From contig DBLZ01000015.1 in NCBI GenBank assembly GCA_002297545.1, forward strand, positions 1 through 49,130: DNA of 49,130 nucleotides, given 5' to 3'. The first letter of the stretch is position 1. Every line of letters starts with the position of its first letter. Shown piece after piece: positions 8,743-18,000 of this stretch. A program made the translations under genes and the position numbers. The notes under the pieces are model-generated. The model ran no database searches. It worked only from the letters and a program-made list of their open reading frames with translations, and was not told where the DNA came from. This stretch comes from Prevotellaceae bacterium UBA711 (GTDB taxonomy: Bacteria > Bacteroidota > Bacteroidia > Bacteroidales > Bacteroidaceae).

Positions 8743-10326
8743 ATGACCACTATGAAAAGCACCCTGAAAACAGCCTGTTCCTTGGCATTATCCTTTCTGA
8801 CCCTATGTGCCATGCCCATGGAGGCGTTGGCCGACACGGTGAAGGTGAACATACATCTCGACGGAAAGACACGCTATCCGAAAAACAACAGATGGATGGG
8901 CGTGCTGGAGGTGCAGATGGGCGACAGCAAGAGCCTCTATACCGTGGAGGCTGCCAGTGCCGGAACAACCATCACATTTGATGTGCCCGATGGTGCGCGG
9001 TTCTCGCTGAAAGAGGCTCACAAGCTGCACGGATACAACCTCGGCACCATAAAGCAGAATGGCAACACGTGGGACGTGACGTACCGTGGCGACCGCGAAA
9101 GCGAGTATCAGTACCTGTGGTACAACAACGAGAAGACGCCCTATCGTATCCCCAGTATAGTGACCCTGCGTAATGGCAAGCTCCTGGCTTTGAACGACGA
9201 GCGTCCCTGCGGTGCCGACATAGGCTATGGACGCGTGGATCAGGTCATGCGCCTGGGGTCCAAGGACGGAAAGAAGTGGGACGAGGGACGATACATCATA
9301 CAGGGCAGTTACTCGGACGAAGGCATACGCGATGACGGTTTCGGCGACCCTGCCATGGTGGTGGACCGCGAGACGGGCACAGTGCTGCTGCTGATGGTAT
9401 GTGGCCACACTGTGTGCTGGCATGGCAATTATCCCGACGGCGAACCCAATCCCGTGGCACGTCTCTACAGTACGGACAATGGCAAGATCTGGGGCGATGC
9501 CATGAACGGCAGGCACTCCGCTCCTCAACAGGGAGCCATGTGTTCCTGGTCGGACATCACCGATGAGTTCTACGGAGCCTTCATGCAGCGTGGCGAGGAT
9601 GGCTTTGACCAATACCGTGTGCAGAGCCTGTTCGTGGGCAGCGGCAAGTTGACCCAAAGCAAGCGCATCAAGAAGGGAACACACTATCGTGTATATGCCC
9701 CGGTATGGACCAAGAACCGGGGCAACCGTGTCCTCTATACCGATGACTTCGGGCAGACATGGCATGCCTTGGGCGGAAAGACGGCCCTGCCATGCCAGTA
9801 CGGCGACGAGCCCAAGTGTGAGGAATTGCCCGATGGCAGCGTGCTGCTCAGTAGCCGCAAGTCGGCAGGACGCTATTATAATATATATAGGTATAGGGAC
9901 GAGGCTACGGCTGCCGGTTCGTGGGGCGAATGCGTGGCCAGCAACGAGGAGAAGTCTGGTATAAGTTGTGGTCGCAACAGTACGAACGGTGAGATCCTGA
10001 TCCTGGATGTCAAGAGGAAGTCGGACGGTAGCCCTGCCACCTTGGCCTTGCAGTCGCTGCCCACTGCCAACGGGCGTGCGGACGTGAAGATATATTGGAA
10101 GGACATCACCAGGCCGCATACCTATGCCTCGCCCCGTGCCTTTGCCGAGGACTGGAACCAGGAACCTTATCAGGTCAGCTACGCTGGCAGCGCATACAGC
10201 ACCATGACGGTACAGAGAGACGGACGCATAGGCTTCTACTATGAGGAGGAGCCTGGATGCTATTCTCTGGTATACGTGCCCCTGTCTATTGAAACCATAA
10301 CAAACAACCTATATACAAAACGATGA
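8743..10326 (+). CDS. Exo-alpha-sialidase (GH33 neuraminidase)
   Basis: Secreted sialidase that removes terminal sialic acid from mucin and other host glycans. The signal peptide runs MKSTLKTACSLALSFL...MEALA with cleavage before DTVKV; the ATG at 8752 is an equally good start. After a short beta-rich N-terminal domain (about 30-125) comes the six-bladed propeller. Visible catalytic features, numbered from 8743, are the YRIPS arginine R135, acid/base candidate D152 in LALNDER, an arginine in ELPDGSVLLSSR and nucleophile candidate Y485 in GSAYSTMTVQ. Asp-box-like turns are GSKDGKKW, STDNGKIWG and YTDDFGQTW. It lacks the C-terminal sorting tail present on the next gene product, so it may stay periplasmic. 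The stop overlaps the next start (ATGA), so the two genes are translationally coupled. Confidence 0.93.
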   Translation: MTTMKSTLKTACSLALSFLTLCAMPMEALADTVKVNIHLDGKTRYPKNNRWMGVLEVQMGDSKSLYTVEAASAGTTITFDVPDGARFSLKEAHKLHGYNLGTIKQNGNTWDVTYRGDRESEYQYLWYNNEKTPYRIPSIVTLRNGKLLALNDERPCGADIGYGRVDQVMRLGSKDGKKWDEGRYIIQGSYSDEGIRDDGFGDPAMVVDRETGTVLLLMVCGHTVCWHGNYPDGEPNPVARLYSTDNGKIWGDAMNGRHSAPQQGAMCSWSDITDEFYGAFMQRGEDGFDQYRVQSLFVGSGKLTQSKRIKKGTHYRVYAPVWTKNRGNRVLYTDDFGQTWHALGGKTALPCQYGDEPKCEELPDGSVLLSSRKSAGRYYNIYRYRDEATAAGSWGECVASNEEKSGISCGRNSTNGEILILDVKRKSDGSPATLALQSLPTANGRADVKIYWKDITRPHTYASPRAFAEDWNQEPYQVSYAGSAYSTMTVQRDGRIGFYYEEEPGCYSLVYVPLSIETITNNLYTKR

Positions 10327-13300
10327 GAAAACAACTACTTGTGATGTTCGCTCTCTTGTGCACAGCCATGACGGTGTGCGCCGAGAAGGTGACCGACTTG
10401 TCTCAACTCAGTAACGACAAGGTGTATGTTCTCAGGAGCGAGCGCGCGTTCCTCCTGTACAGTGACAAGGTGCCTGGCAAGATCTGCTCCAACACGGGCA
10501 AGGCTGTCGGCAGTGTTTCATTTGGTCTGGACGATCCCAATCTGCAGTTCCGCATTGAGAAGACCGGCGACAACTACTATCTCTTCAGCGAGGGTGCAGG
10601 TCAGTACGTTAGCAGTAACGGTGCCTACGAGGCAAAGGCTTCCACCGTGTTGAGCATTGAGGCATCCGGTAACGCTACCTATCCTTGGAAGTTGTTACTT
10701 GGCGGCAATGGCATGAATTCGCAGATTCCAGGTCAAATGGATGAGGGCATCGTCGTGAACAGTTGGACCACAACTGATGTCGGCAACTGCTACTACATTG
10801 AGGAGGCCATTCCCGCCGAGAAGGTCTATACCGTGGTGGTTTTGGGTACGAACAATGCCGGAGCGGGTATTACCTATGGCGGCACACAGTATCTGAATGC
10901 CGCCACCATAGAGGGCTCTGTTGCCATCAAGGCTTCCGATGTGCAGGCTATCGCACTCGAGGGCACTATGCCTGTGGTGAGCATTGACGGCCTCACCATC
11001 TATGTCAGCTACTTTGCAGGTGACACCAAGTTCTACACCATACAGAACGGCAAGGGCGGTTATGTGAGCGTGAGCGCAGACTATTGCGACGGTGCCAACA
11101 TGAAGTTGGACAACTCTTCACGTCCCCGCGACAACAAGGCCTTGTGGGCATTCGTCTCCACGACTGCAGGCAAGTATCAGGTTTACAACTATTCCACCGG
11201 CCTGTCCAAGGTTATGGGCATCACCGGCGAGGAGGCCAATGCACGTACTACCATGGTCAAGGTAGACGCAGCCGACTATAGCACTGTGTTCAGCGGTACG
11301 TTCAACATGGGTAGCACCGAGCCTTCTTATATAAAGATAGACGGCACCAACAAGTGGTGGAACAACCGCAACAACTATCTGGCCTTGTGGGCAACGGGCA
11401 GTGTCGTTGGTGACACAGGGAGCAAGTTCTTTATCGTGGAGGCTGATCCCGAGGACTATCCCGACGAGTACAGCTACGAGGTGAAGAACATCACAGGTGT
11501 CTCTTCCTTCTCTCCCAAGAATCCCAACACCCTTTGGTACAAGACCTCTGCCGTGGCAACCGGCGTAAGCTATCCCTGGATGGAGTATGCACTGCCTTTG
11601 GGCAACGGTGAGCTGGGCTGCATGATCTTCGGTGGTGTACACAACGAGGAGATTCAGTTCAACGAGAAGACCCTCTGGAGTGGTCAGCCCAACATCGTGG
11701 GCGCTGCCGGAGGCCAGCGTACATTCATGGACTTCGGCTCTGTATATGTCGAGAACCGTGACAAGGCTATCATGGATGGCGTGACCGACTACGTCCGCTA
11801 TCTGGACATTGAGGAGGGCATTGCCGGCGTTGAGTTCAAGAATGCCAACGGTTCTAAGTTTACCCGCAAGTACTTGAGCTCTGCTCCTGCACAGGTTATC
11901 GCTGCCAAGTACACAGCCGAGGGTGCAGACAAGATGAACCTGAGGTTTACCTTGGAGCCGGGTGATGGTATCGGTGCAGAAGATGTCTCCTACGAAAACG
12001 GGATGGCCGTGTTCACCGGCAAGATGCACGTCAAGTATGCCGCACGTCTGCACGTAGTGGCCGACAAGGACGCTACCGTCACCTCCAGCGACAAGGGCAT
12101 TGAGGTAATCAACGCTACCGAGGTGACCTTCTATCTGAAGGGCGAGACCAACTTCAACGGTGACGTGGACGCTCCCGGTTACTTTGTGGCCGAGACTCCC
12201 GAGCAAGTAAGCGAGCGTGCCAAGACCGTCATCGATGAGGCCGTGGCCAAGGGCTATGATGCCATTGAGGCCGAACATATCCAGGACTTCACCGCCATCA
12301 CCAAGCGCATGACCTTCGACTTGGGCCTGCAGACTCCTGCCATGGACACCAAGGCTCTGGTGGATAACTATTATCCCAACAATGGCAATGCAAATAGCAC
12401 AGCCAATGATCACCTCTTCCTGGAGCAGCTCTACTTCCACTATGGTCGTTACCTGGCTATCAGCTCCAACCGCAAGCCCATTGCCGCCCCCAACAACCTG
12501 CAGGGCATTTGGAACGACCGAGGCGCGAACTCACCATGGAATTCCGACATCCATACGAACATCAACATACAGATGAACTACTGGCCCACGGAGATTACCA
12601 ACCTGTCCGACCTGCACAAGCCTTTCGTCAACTTCATACTGCGCGGCGCAAACAGCACCGGATGGAAGGAAGTTGCCAACAAGTACAACGACGGATACGG
12701 CTGGAGCGTGCTCACCGAGAGTTCACTGTACAATAGCATGAGCACATGGGGAAGCAACTATCTTGTGGCCAACGTATGGTACACCAGCCACCTGTGGACC
12801 CATTGGCGCTATACGCAGGACAAGGAGTTCCTGAAGAAGGCCTTCCCTGTGATGTGGGATTGCGCACAGTTCTGGTTCCACCGTCTGATAGAGGATCGTG
12901 GCTACGACAGCAAGACACAGAACAGTGGTTACTCACCTGCTTACTCCTATGATCCTGATGGTTCTTATGTTGCTCCCAACGAGTACAGTGCCGAGCAGAA
13001 TGCACATTCCAGCGAAGACGGTACGGCTCATGCACAGCAGATGATCAGCTATCTGTTCCAGAACCTGGATGAGGCCATTTCCATTCTTGGTGTGGAGAAC
13101 ACCGGCCTTACCGCAGAGGACGTGGCTAAGTTGAACGAATATCTGGAGAAGACCGACAAGGGCTTGCGTACCGAAGTGTACACTGCCAATACCTCACGTA
13201 ATGGCGGCTGGACCAATCCGCGCAATGGTGTGAACAAGGGCGACCTTATCCTGCGCGAATGGAAGTATAGTCCTTATGATGTCAGCGATGATCCAGGGCA

Positions 13301-14081
13301 CCGCCATATCTCACATCTCATGGCTCTCTTCCCCTTGGATCAGATTACTCCCGAGAGCGAGTTCTTTACCCCTGCCGTCAACTCTCTGAAGCTCCGTGGT
13401 GATGCTGCTACAGGATGGTCCATGGGATGGAAAGTCAACCTTTGGGCGCGTGCCTTGGACGGTGACCATGCACATATCATCATGAAGAATGCCTTGAAGC
13501 ACTCCACCGACTACGGCACAAACCAGGGTGCGGGCGGTATCTACTACAACCTCTTCGACAGCCATTCCCCCTTCCAGATTGACGGTAACTTTGGCGTATG
13601 TTCCGGTGTGGCCGAGTGCCTGTTGCAGAGCGCCCACGGATACATCAACATCCTGCCCGCACTGCCCTCGGTATGGAACAAGCAGGGCAATGTCACGGGC
13701 ATGAAGGCCATGGGTAATTTCACCGTGGACTTCATTTGGACTGATGGCAAGTGCCAGCTTGCCCGCATTACCAGCCATGCAGGTGCGCCGCTTAAGGTGC
13801 GTTGCACACGTGGTGCCATGGAGATAGGCAGGGCCCGCATCACAGTGGATGGCACCGAGGTTGCTGTAGTTGTGGACGAGAACGGCATTGCCACTATTCC
13901 TTGTGAGAAGGGATCTGTCGTAGAAATCAATTTCGGACGTGAGACCGGACTCTCTTCAGTGACAGGCAACGGGCAACAGACCGGCACCAGTGCCATCTAT
14001 GATCTCAGCGGTCGCCGCCTGAACGAGGTTCCCACTGCACAGGTGTACATACAGAACGGTACCAAGAAGGTGTCCAAGTAA
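10323..14081 (+). CDS. Alpha-L-fucosidase, GH95, with N-terminal trefoil-like modules
   Basis: Inverting 1,2-alpha-L-fucosidase-type enzyme that takes fucose off mucin glycan termini. Signal peptide MRKQLLVMFALLCTAMTVCA. Residues about 25-380 hold two beta-trefoil/ricin-like stretches (around 35-165 and 240-375), which GH95 enzymes do not need and which may bind carbohydrate. The GH95 unit runs from about 400 to 1190. The signature TNINIQMNYWPTE gives N746 and N748, matching the Asn pair that activates water in the Bifidobacterium AfcA enzyme; QIDGNFG gives D1087; E891, in APNEYSAEQN, is the likely acid. The C-terminus AIYDLSGRRLNEV...YIQNGTKKVSK looks like a Bacteroidales sorting tail. At 1252 aa it is longer than usual because of the N-terminal modules. 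A strong terminator follows. Confidence 0.94.
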   Translation: MRKQLLVMFALLCTAMTVCAEKVTDLSQLSNDKVYVLRSERAFLLYSDKVPGKICSNTGKAVGSVSFGLDDPNLQFRIEKTGDNYYLFSEGAGQYVSSNGAYEAKASTVLSIEASGNATYPWKLLLGGNGMNSQIPGQMDEGIVVNSWTTTDVGNCYYIEEAIPAEKVYTVVVLGTNNAGAGITYGGTQYLNAATIEGSVAIKASDVQAIALEGTMPVVSIDGLTIYVSYFAGDTKFYTIQNGKGGYVSVSADYCDGANMKLDNSSRPRDNKALWAFVSTTAGKYQVYNYSTGLSKVMGITGEEANARTTMVKVDAADYSTVFSGTFNMGSTEPSYIKIDGTNKWWNNRNNYLALWATGSVVGDTGSKFFIVEADPEDYPDEYSYEVKNITGVSSFSPKNPNTLWYKTSAVATGVSYPWMEYALPLGNGELGCMIFGGVHNEEIQFNEKTLWSGQPNIVGAAGGQRTFMDFGSVYVENRDKAIMDGVTDYVRYLDIEEGIAGVEFKNANGSKFTRKYLSSAPAQVIAAKYTAEGADKMNLRFTLEPGDGIGAEDVSYENGMAVFTGKMHVKYAARLHVVADKDATVTSSDKGIEVINATEVTFYLKGETNFNGDVDAPGYFVAETPEQVSERAKTVIDEAVAKGYDAIEAEHIQDFTAITKRMTFDLGLQTPAMDTKALVDNYYPNNGNANSTANDHLFLEQLYFHYGRYLAISSNRKPIAAPNNLQGIWNDRGANSPWNSDIHTNINIQMNYWPTEITNLSDLHKPFVNFILRGANSTGWKEVANKYNDGYGWSVLTESSLYNSMSTWGSNYLVANVWYTSHLWTHWRYTQDKEFLKKAFPVMWDCAQFWFHRLIEDRGYDSKTQNSGYSPAYSYDPDGSYVAPNEYSAEQNAHSSEDGTAHAQQMISYLFQNLDEAISILGVENTGLTAEDVAKLNEYLEKTDKGLRTEVYTANTSRNGGWTNPRNGVNKGDLILREWKYSPYDVSDDPGHRHISHLMALFPLDQITPESEFFTPAVNSLKLRGDAATGWSMGWKVNLWARALDGDHAHIIMKNALKHSTDYGTNQGAGGIYYNLFDSHSPFQIDGNFGVCSGVAECLLQSAHGYINILPALPSVWNKQGNVTGMKAMGNFTVDFIWTDGKCQLARITSHAGAPLKVRCTRGAMEIGRARITVDGTEVAVVVDENGIATIPCEKGSVVEINFGRETGLSSVTGNGQQTGTSAIYDLSGRRLNEVPTAQVYIQNGTKKVSK

Positions 14082-14104
14082 AGGCTTGGGTCCCTTGATG
14101 AATA

Positions 14105-14140
14105 GAAATCCCCACGACACCATGTCGTGGGGATTTCCTT
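14105..14140 (+). terminator. Intrinsic terminator of the sialidase-fucosidase operon
   Basis: A perfect 14-bp stem pairs 14105-14118 with 14124-14137 around a 5-base loop and ends CCTT; the symmetric arms would also work for the opposite strand. It lies 23 bases after the stop. Confidence 0.88.
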
Positions 14141-14179
14141 AATCAGGACACATTAACTTAGCGTAATAGAATAAGGAGT

Positions 14180-14698
14180 ATGCAGAAGAACCTTTGGGTG
14201 CTTTTCACTCTCTGCCTGTTGTGTGCGGCTCCGCTCTGTGCTCAGGACGAAGAAGAGCACGCGACTTTCCTCGGCCTTAGTCTCGGAGGTGATTATGAGG
14301 ATTTCCTTGACAGTTTGGAATTCCGGGGCTATGATATGTTGGGCATGACCGAAACGCATGCTTCGCTTGGTGGCATGTTTGATGGTGTCAGTTGCATAAT
14401 AGAGGTGCATGCTACGCCTAAATCTTCCTTGGTACATCAGGTGAGCGTCTCATTTGTGGAGTTCATGGAGAACGAGGTGGCACGCATGCTCAAGTACCGC
14501 CAAATAAAGAAAGCATTGAAGAGAAAGTACGCTGCGTGGGATTATCGCCGCGAACGTGCTCTGGACGAATGGTCTTCAGCTTATGCCCGCGTGTCATTGG
14601 GTACGCGACGCTTGCCGGATCAAAAATACAAGACCCTGTATGTCTGGTGGCAGGACAGGGCAGGGTGGGAGGCCCTGAACAGAGAGCAGGAGGAGTGA
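14180..14698 (+). CDS. Small secreted protein of unknown function
   Basis: I do not recognise a family. The 172-aa product starts with a clear signal peptide (MQKNLWVLFTLCLLCAAPLCA, cleavage before QDEEE). The mature part begins acidic, contains FLGLSLGGDYEDFLDSLEFRGYD, then a hydrophilic, Lys/Arg-rich second half (MLKYRQIKKALKRKYAAWDYRRERALDEW) and a Trp-rich end (LYVWWQDRAGWEALN). There is no lipobox, repeat or membrane segment. It sits alone between the GH95 terminator and the promoter of the giant M60 gene, on the same strand as both. No exact -7 box was seen in front. Its signal peptide and regular codon use argue that it is a real gene. Confidence 0.75.
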   Translation: MQKNLWVLFTLCLLCAAPLCAQDEEEHATFLGLSLGGDYEDFLDSLEFRGYDMLGMTETHASLGGMFDGVSCIIEVHATPKSSLVHQVSVSFVEFMENEVARMLKYRQIKKALKRKYAAWDYRRERALDEWSSAYARVSLGTRRLPDQKYKTLYVWWQDRAGWEALNREQEE

Positions 14699-14843
14699 TC
14701 GTGAGATGCCGTATGGCCTCACGTATCGTCCTGACTGATTTTTTGAAGCGTCTCTTTCTCTTCTATACGGTGCTGTGCATTTATCTGTGCCAAAATGTTT
14801 AATAAAATTTATTTAGAGAGCGTGTTATTTTAGTTATATTCAC

Positions 14844-14851
14844 TATCTTTG
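14844..14851 (+). promoter_or_regulatory. -7 box of the M60 peptidase promoter
   Basis: TATCTTTG, exact TAnnTTTG; no good -33 TTTG upstream. Predicted start near 14858, so the message has a leader of about 155 bases. Confidence 0.6.
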
Positions 14852-15011
14852 TGCGTGAATATGGTCGGAAAACAAGCCAGGGGCGTTACTAATGCCCTTG
14901 CTCCATGGTGGCTGAATGTCCCGGTGAACGGGGCGTTGTGTCACGCTAATAAAGCGGGCAACAGTTGAGCAATACATCAAACGACAAACATTAACCTATC
15001 AATTCATAATT
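14852..15011 (+). other. Long 5' leader of the M60 peptidase gene
   Basis: About 160 bases between the -7 box and the ATG. It contains GGGC...GCCC (GGGCGTTACTAATGCCC) and CCCGGTGAACGGG, which could fold into small hairpins. No known riboswitch was recognised and no convincing small ORF is present. Confidence 0.35.
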
Positions 15012-18000
15012 ATGAAAGACTCTTACTTCGCGAAGCTTGGATGCTTTATTCTCGCGTTCTTGAGTTTCTCTATTTCGAGTACTTATGCTCAGCTTGAGCA
15101 GGGAAAGGTGTATCGCTTTGTAAACGTGGCGTATCCCACCTATTCCCTCTGTGCAAGTTCTCTGACTACAGTGGGTGCCGGTACGACGTTAGAGAACTCC
15201 AAGACGCAGTTGTGGTATGTTGACACCAGGATGGATGGAGGCAATACTACTTACAGACTACGCAGCCTGCGTACCGGCAAGTACATGAAAGGCGGAGGTA
15301 ACGTGCGCTGGACCTTGACCGAAGATGGCACAGCTTCCAATACATTCCTGTATCTGCAGGCCGTGCAATCAGGGGGAACGACCAATTACACGCTCAGCAC
15401 CAACACTTCGACAGGCGGTGTTAACAAGATGCATTGTGATGCCAGCTACAACATTGTGGGATGGTATTCGGATGCAGCTGCTACGCAGTGGACCATCACC
15501 GAGGTTTCCGAGGTAGACGGTGAGACAATAGATGCTGCGTGGTTGGCAAGCAACTGGGATGAGGTGAGCAATTTCCCTCCTTCAGAAGATAAAAAGACAG
15601 AATACCAGAATGCTCTTAATGCACTGTTTAGTGATAAGGCCTGCACCACACTGAATGGTACGTATTCCGCCATGACAGAGGCTAACTTGGAGGCTGATGC
15701 AAACTATCAGGCACTTCCTCAGGCTTTGCGTGCGATGGTCAAGAAAATTTGGAAGGTAAACCATGGTACGTCGGTGAATGAGGCATGGAAAGAAGCTCAT
15801 TATTCCGGCAACGAGGATTTGGCTTGGGATGGTGAGTACGCCCAGCGTTTCCGTGTACAGTTATATGAGCCTTACACCGAGCGCGAGTGCACCAACGCCG
15901 CTTTGAGGATAAACATCCATACCAATCTGAACAATCCTACCGGCATTTTTGCCAACGACGGTGATTTGCTCTACGTCATGGTGAATGATGAGATCAAGTC
16001 CGGTGCCTCACTTTACTTGGGTTCCTACGAGGGGCATGGTCAGGCCGGCAATTACAATGATGGCGTAGAATTGCATCAGGGCCTGAACATCATACCGTAC
16101 TGGAAGGAAAAGATGTGGACTTGCATTTACTATACCGTGCCTACGCTTAAGTCTTGGGACGGTACGACCAACAAGACCCAATATGACCTTTCGCAATTCC
16201 CCGACCTGAAGATACATATCGAGGGCGGTTGCATCAACGGCTACTTCAATGCTGTGGGTGATGATTTGTGGGCACATGATGCAGTCACCAAAGGATGTGA
16301 CGGCGGAAACAATCTGTCGACGATAGCAACAACTCTGACAAAGGCTGACGGCAGTCATACGGCATCGAACCTGAACCTGCTGCAGACGAATAATGTTTAC
16401 CCCAAGGGTGATAACGAGGCAGACTGGGACTACTATGCGGCACGAAATGTAATGCCCGACCTCACGATATTGGGCAAGTACATGGTGTTCCAGTTCTATT
16501 ATGAGAGTCCTGAAAGCGAGCATCCCGAGTATTCCACAGGATATTGGTTCAATAAGAATGACGGTGGAACGCGGCGCTTACGTATCTCCGACTGGCTCGA
16601 ACGTTGGGATCGCATCATGATGAGCGAACGCCTGATGATGGGCCTGTTGAGCAAGGAGGAAATATCCGAGGCAAACGCCCGCTTCCATGCATGGGATGCT
16701 GATAAGCACGATATATTTGCCTATACAGGCACAGACGAAGACTTTGGCTGCGACTACAGCAAGCACTACCGGATGCACGGCTTGGCCATCAGCAACAACA
16801 GCGGTTACATGTCCGGAGGCTGGACAAGTTCCAACTACCACTACAGCACCTTGAGCAGTATCATCGGCGAGATAACGAGTCCGACAAACAGTGGCGGACC
16901 TACGTGGGGACCGGGCCATGAGATCGGTCACCAGCATCAAGGCCCATTCAACATGCGTGGTCTTACGGAGGTTACCAACAATCTCTATTCAAATGTAGCC
17001 GTGTGGTATGACGGCCGCGGCACCAGCCGTGTGAATGGTGGTGAGGGAGACCTCACAGCCGTGCTCAATGCCTACAACCAGACTCCTCACGACTTCTTTA
17101 CGAACAACATCTGGGCACAGACCCACATGTACTATAAGCTCTGGCTCTATTACCACCTGGTAGGCAAGAACACCAAGTTCTATCCCACGCTGATGGAAAT
17201 GCTGCGTCGGGACCCGATGACTATTGGGTACAACCAGGCTGGAGCTACCAGTTTGCTTCATTTCTATAAGAAGGTATGCGATGCAGCGCAGGAAGACCTT
17301 ACCGAGTTCTTCCGTGCCTATGGCTTCTTCGAGGTGATGGACCACCGTTTCGTGGGTGACTACAGCAGTGCCGAATACACCCAGACACAGGAGGACATAG
17401 ATGCTGCCATCAACTATGTGAAGGCCAAGAACTACCCTGTCAACACCAATGTCCTTTTCATAAACGACTACACTGCCGGTGCGACATATAAGAGCCACGA
17501 CGGCACTACGGACAGAAAGCTTTGGGACGGCCGCACATATTCAGACCTGGGCAGTTTCACCGTGTTCGACGGTACGGAGACTTCCGACATTAACGGCAAC
17601 TACACCATGTCAGTAAGCAATGGACTGGCAACCATCAGCGGCGGTACCGGCGGTCTTGGCTTTTTGATATATGATGAGGATGGCAAGCTGTTGTCCTTCT
17701 CATCCGACTATTCGTTCTCCGTTAACGATGAGACAGAATTGGCCATAGCCAAGGGCACGGCAAAAATTACATCCGTGCCTTTGGATGGTGAGCCACAAGA
17801 AGTGACATACGATATGACGTCTGCATCTGTCAGTCTGCTGAAGGGCATGCTTGAAACAGCAGCCGCAGAGTTGAACAAGAACAAGGACGATGGCGGAACA
17901 AGCGGTGATGCCTATACACATGTGGGCTATTACAAGAGCAATAGGGAGACCTATGTCACCCTTGTGACAAAATATGAAGCAGCCAAGGCCGTGTATGCGG

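Noticed and set aside
11118..12440. 440-aa minus-strand open frame
   Set aside because: Antisense to the GH95 catalytic region, which contains intact family motifs.
14173..14178. Shine-Dalgarno AAGGAG before the small secreted protein
   Set aside because: Only one base separates it from the ATG, which is too close to work, and Bacteroidota rarely rely on such sites.
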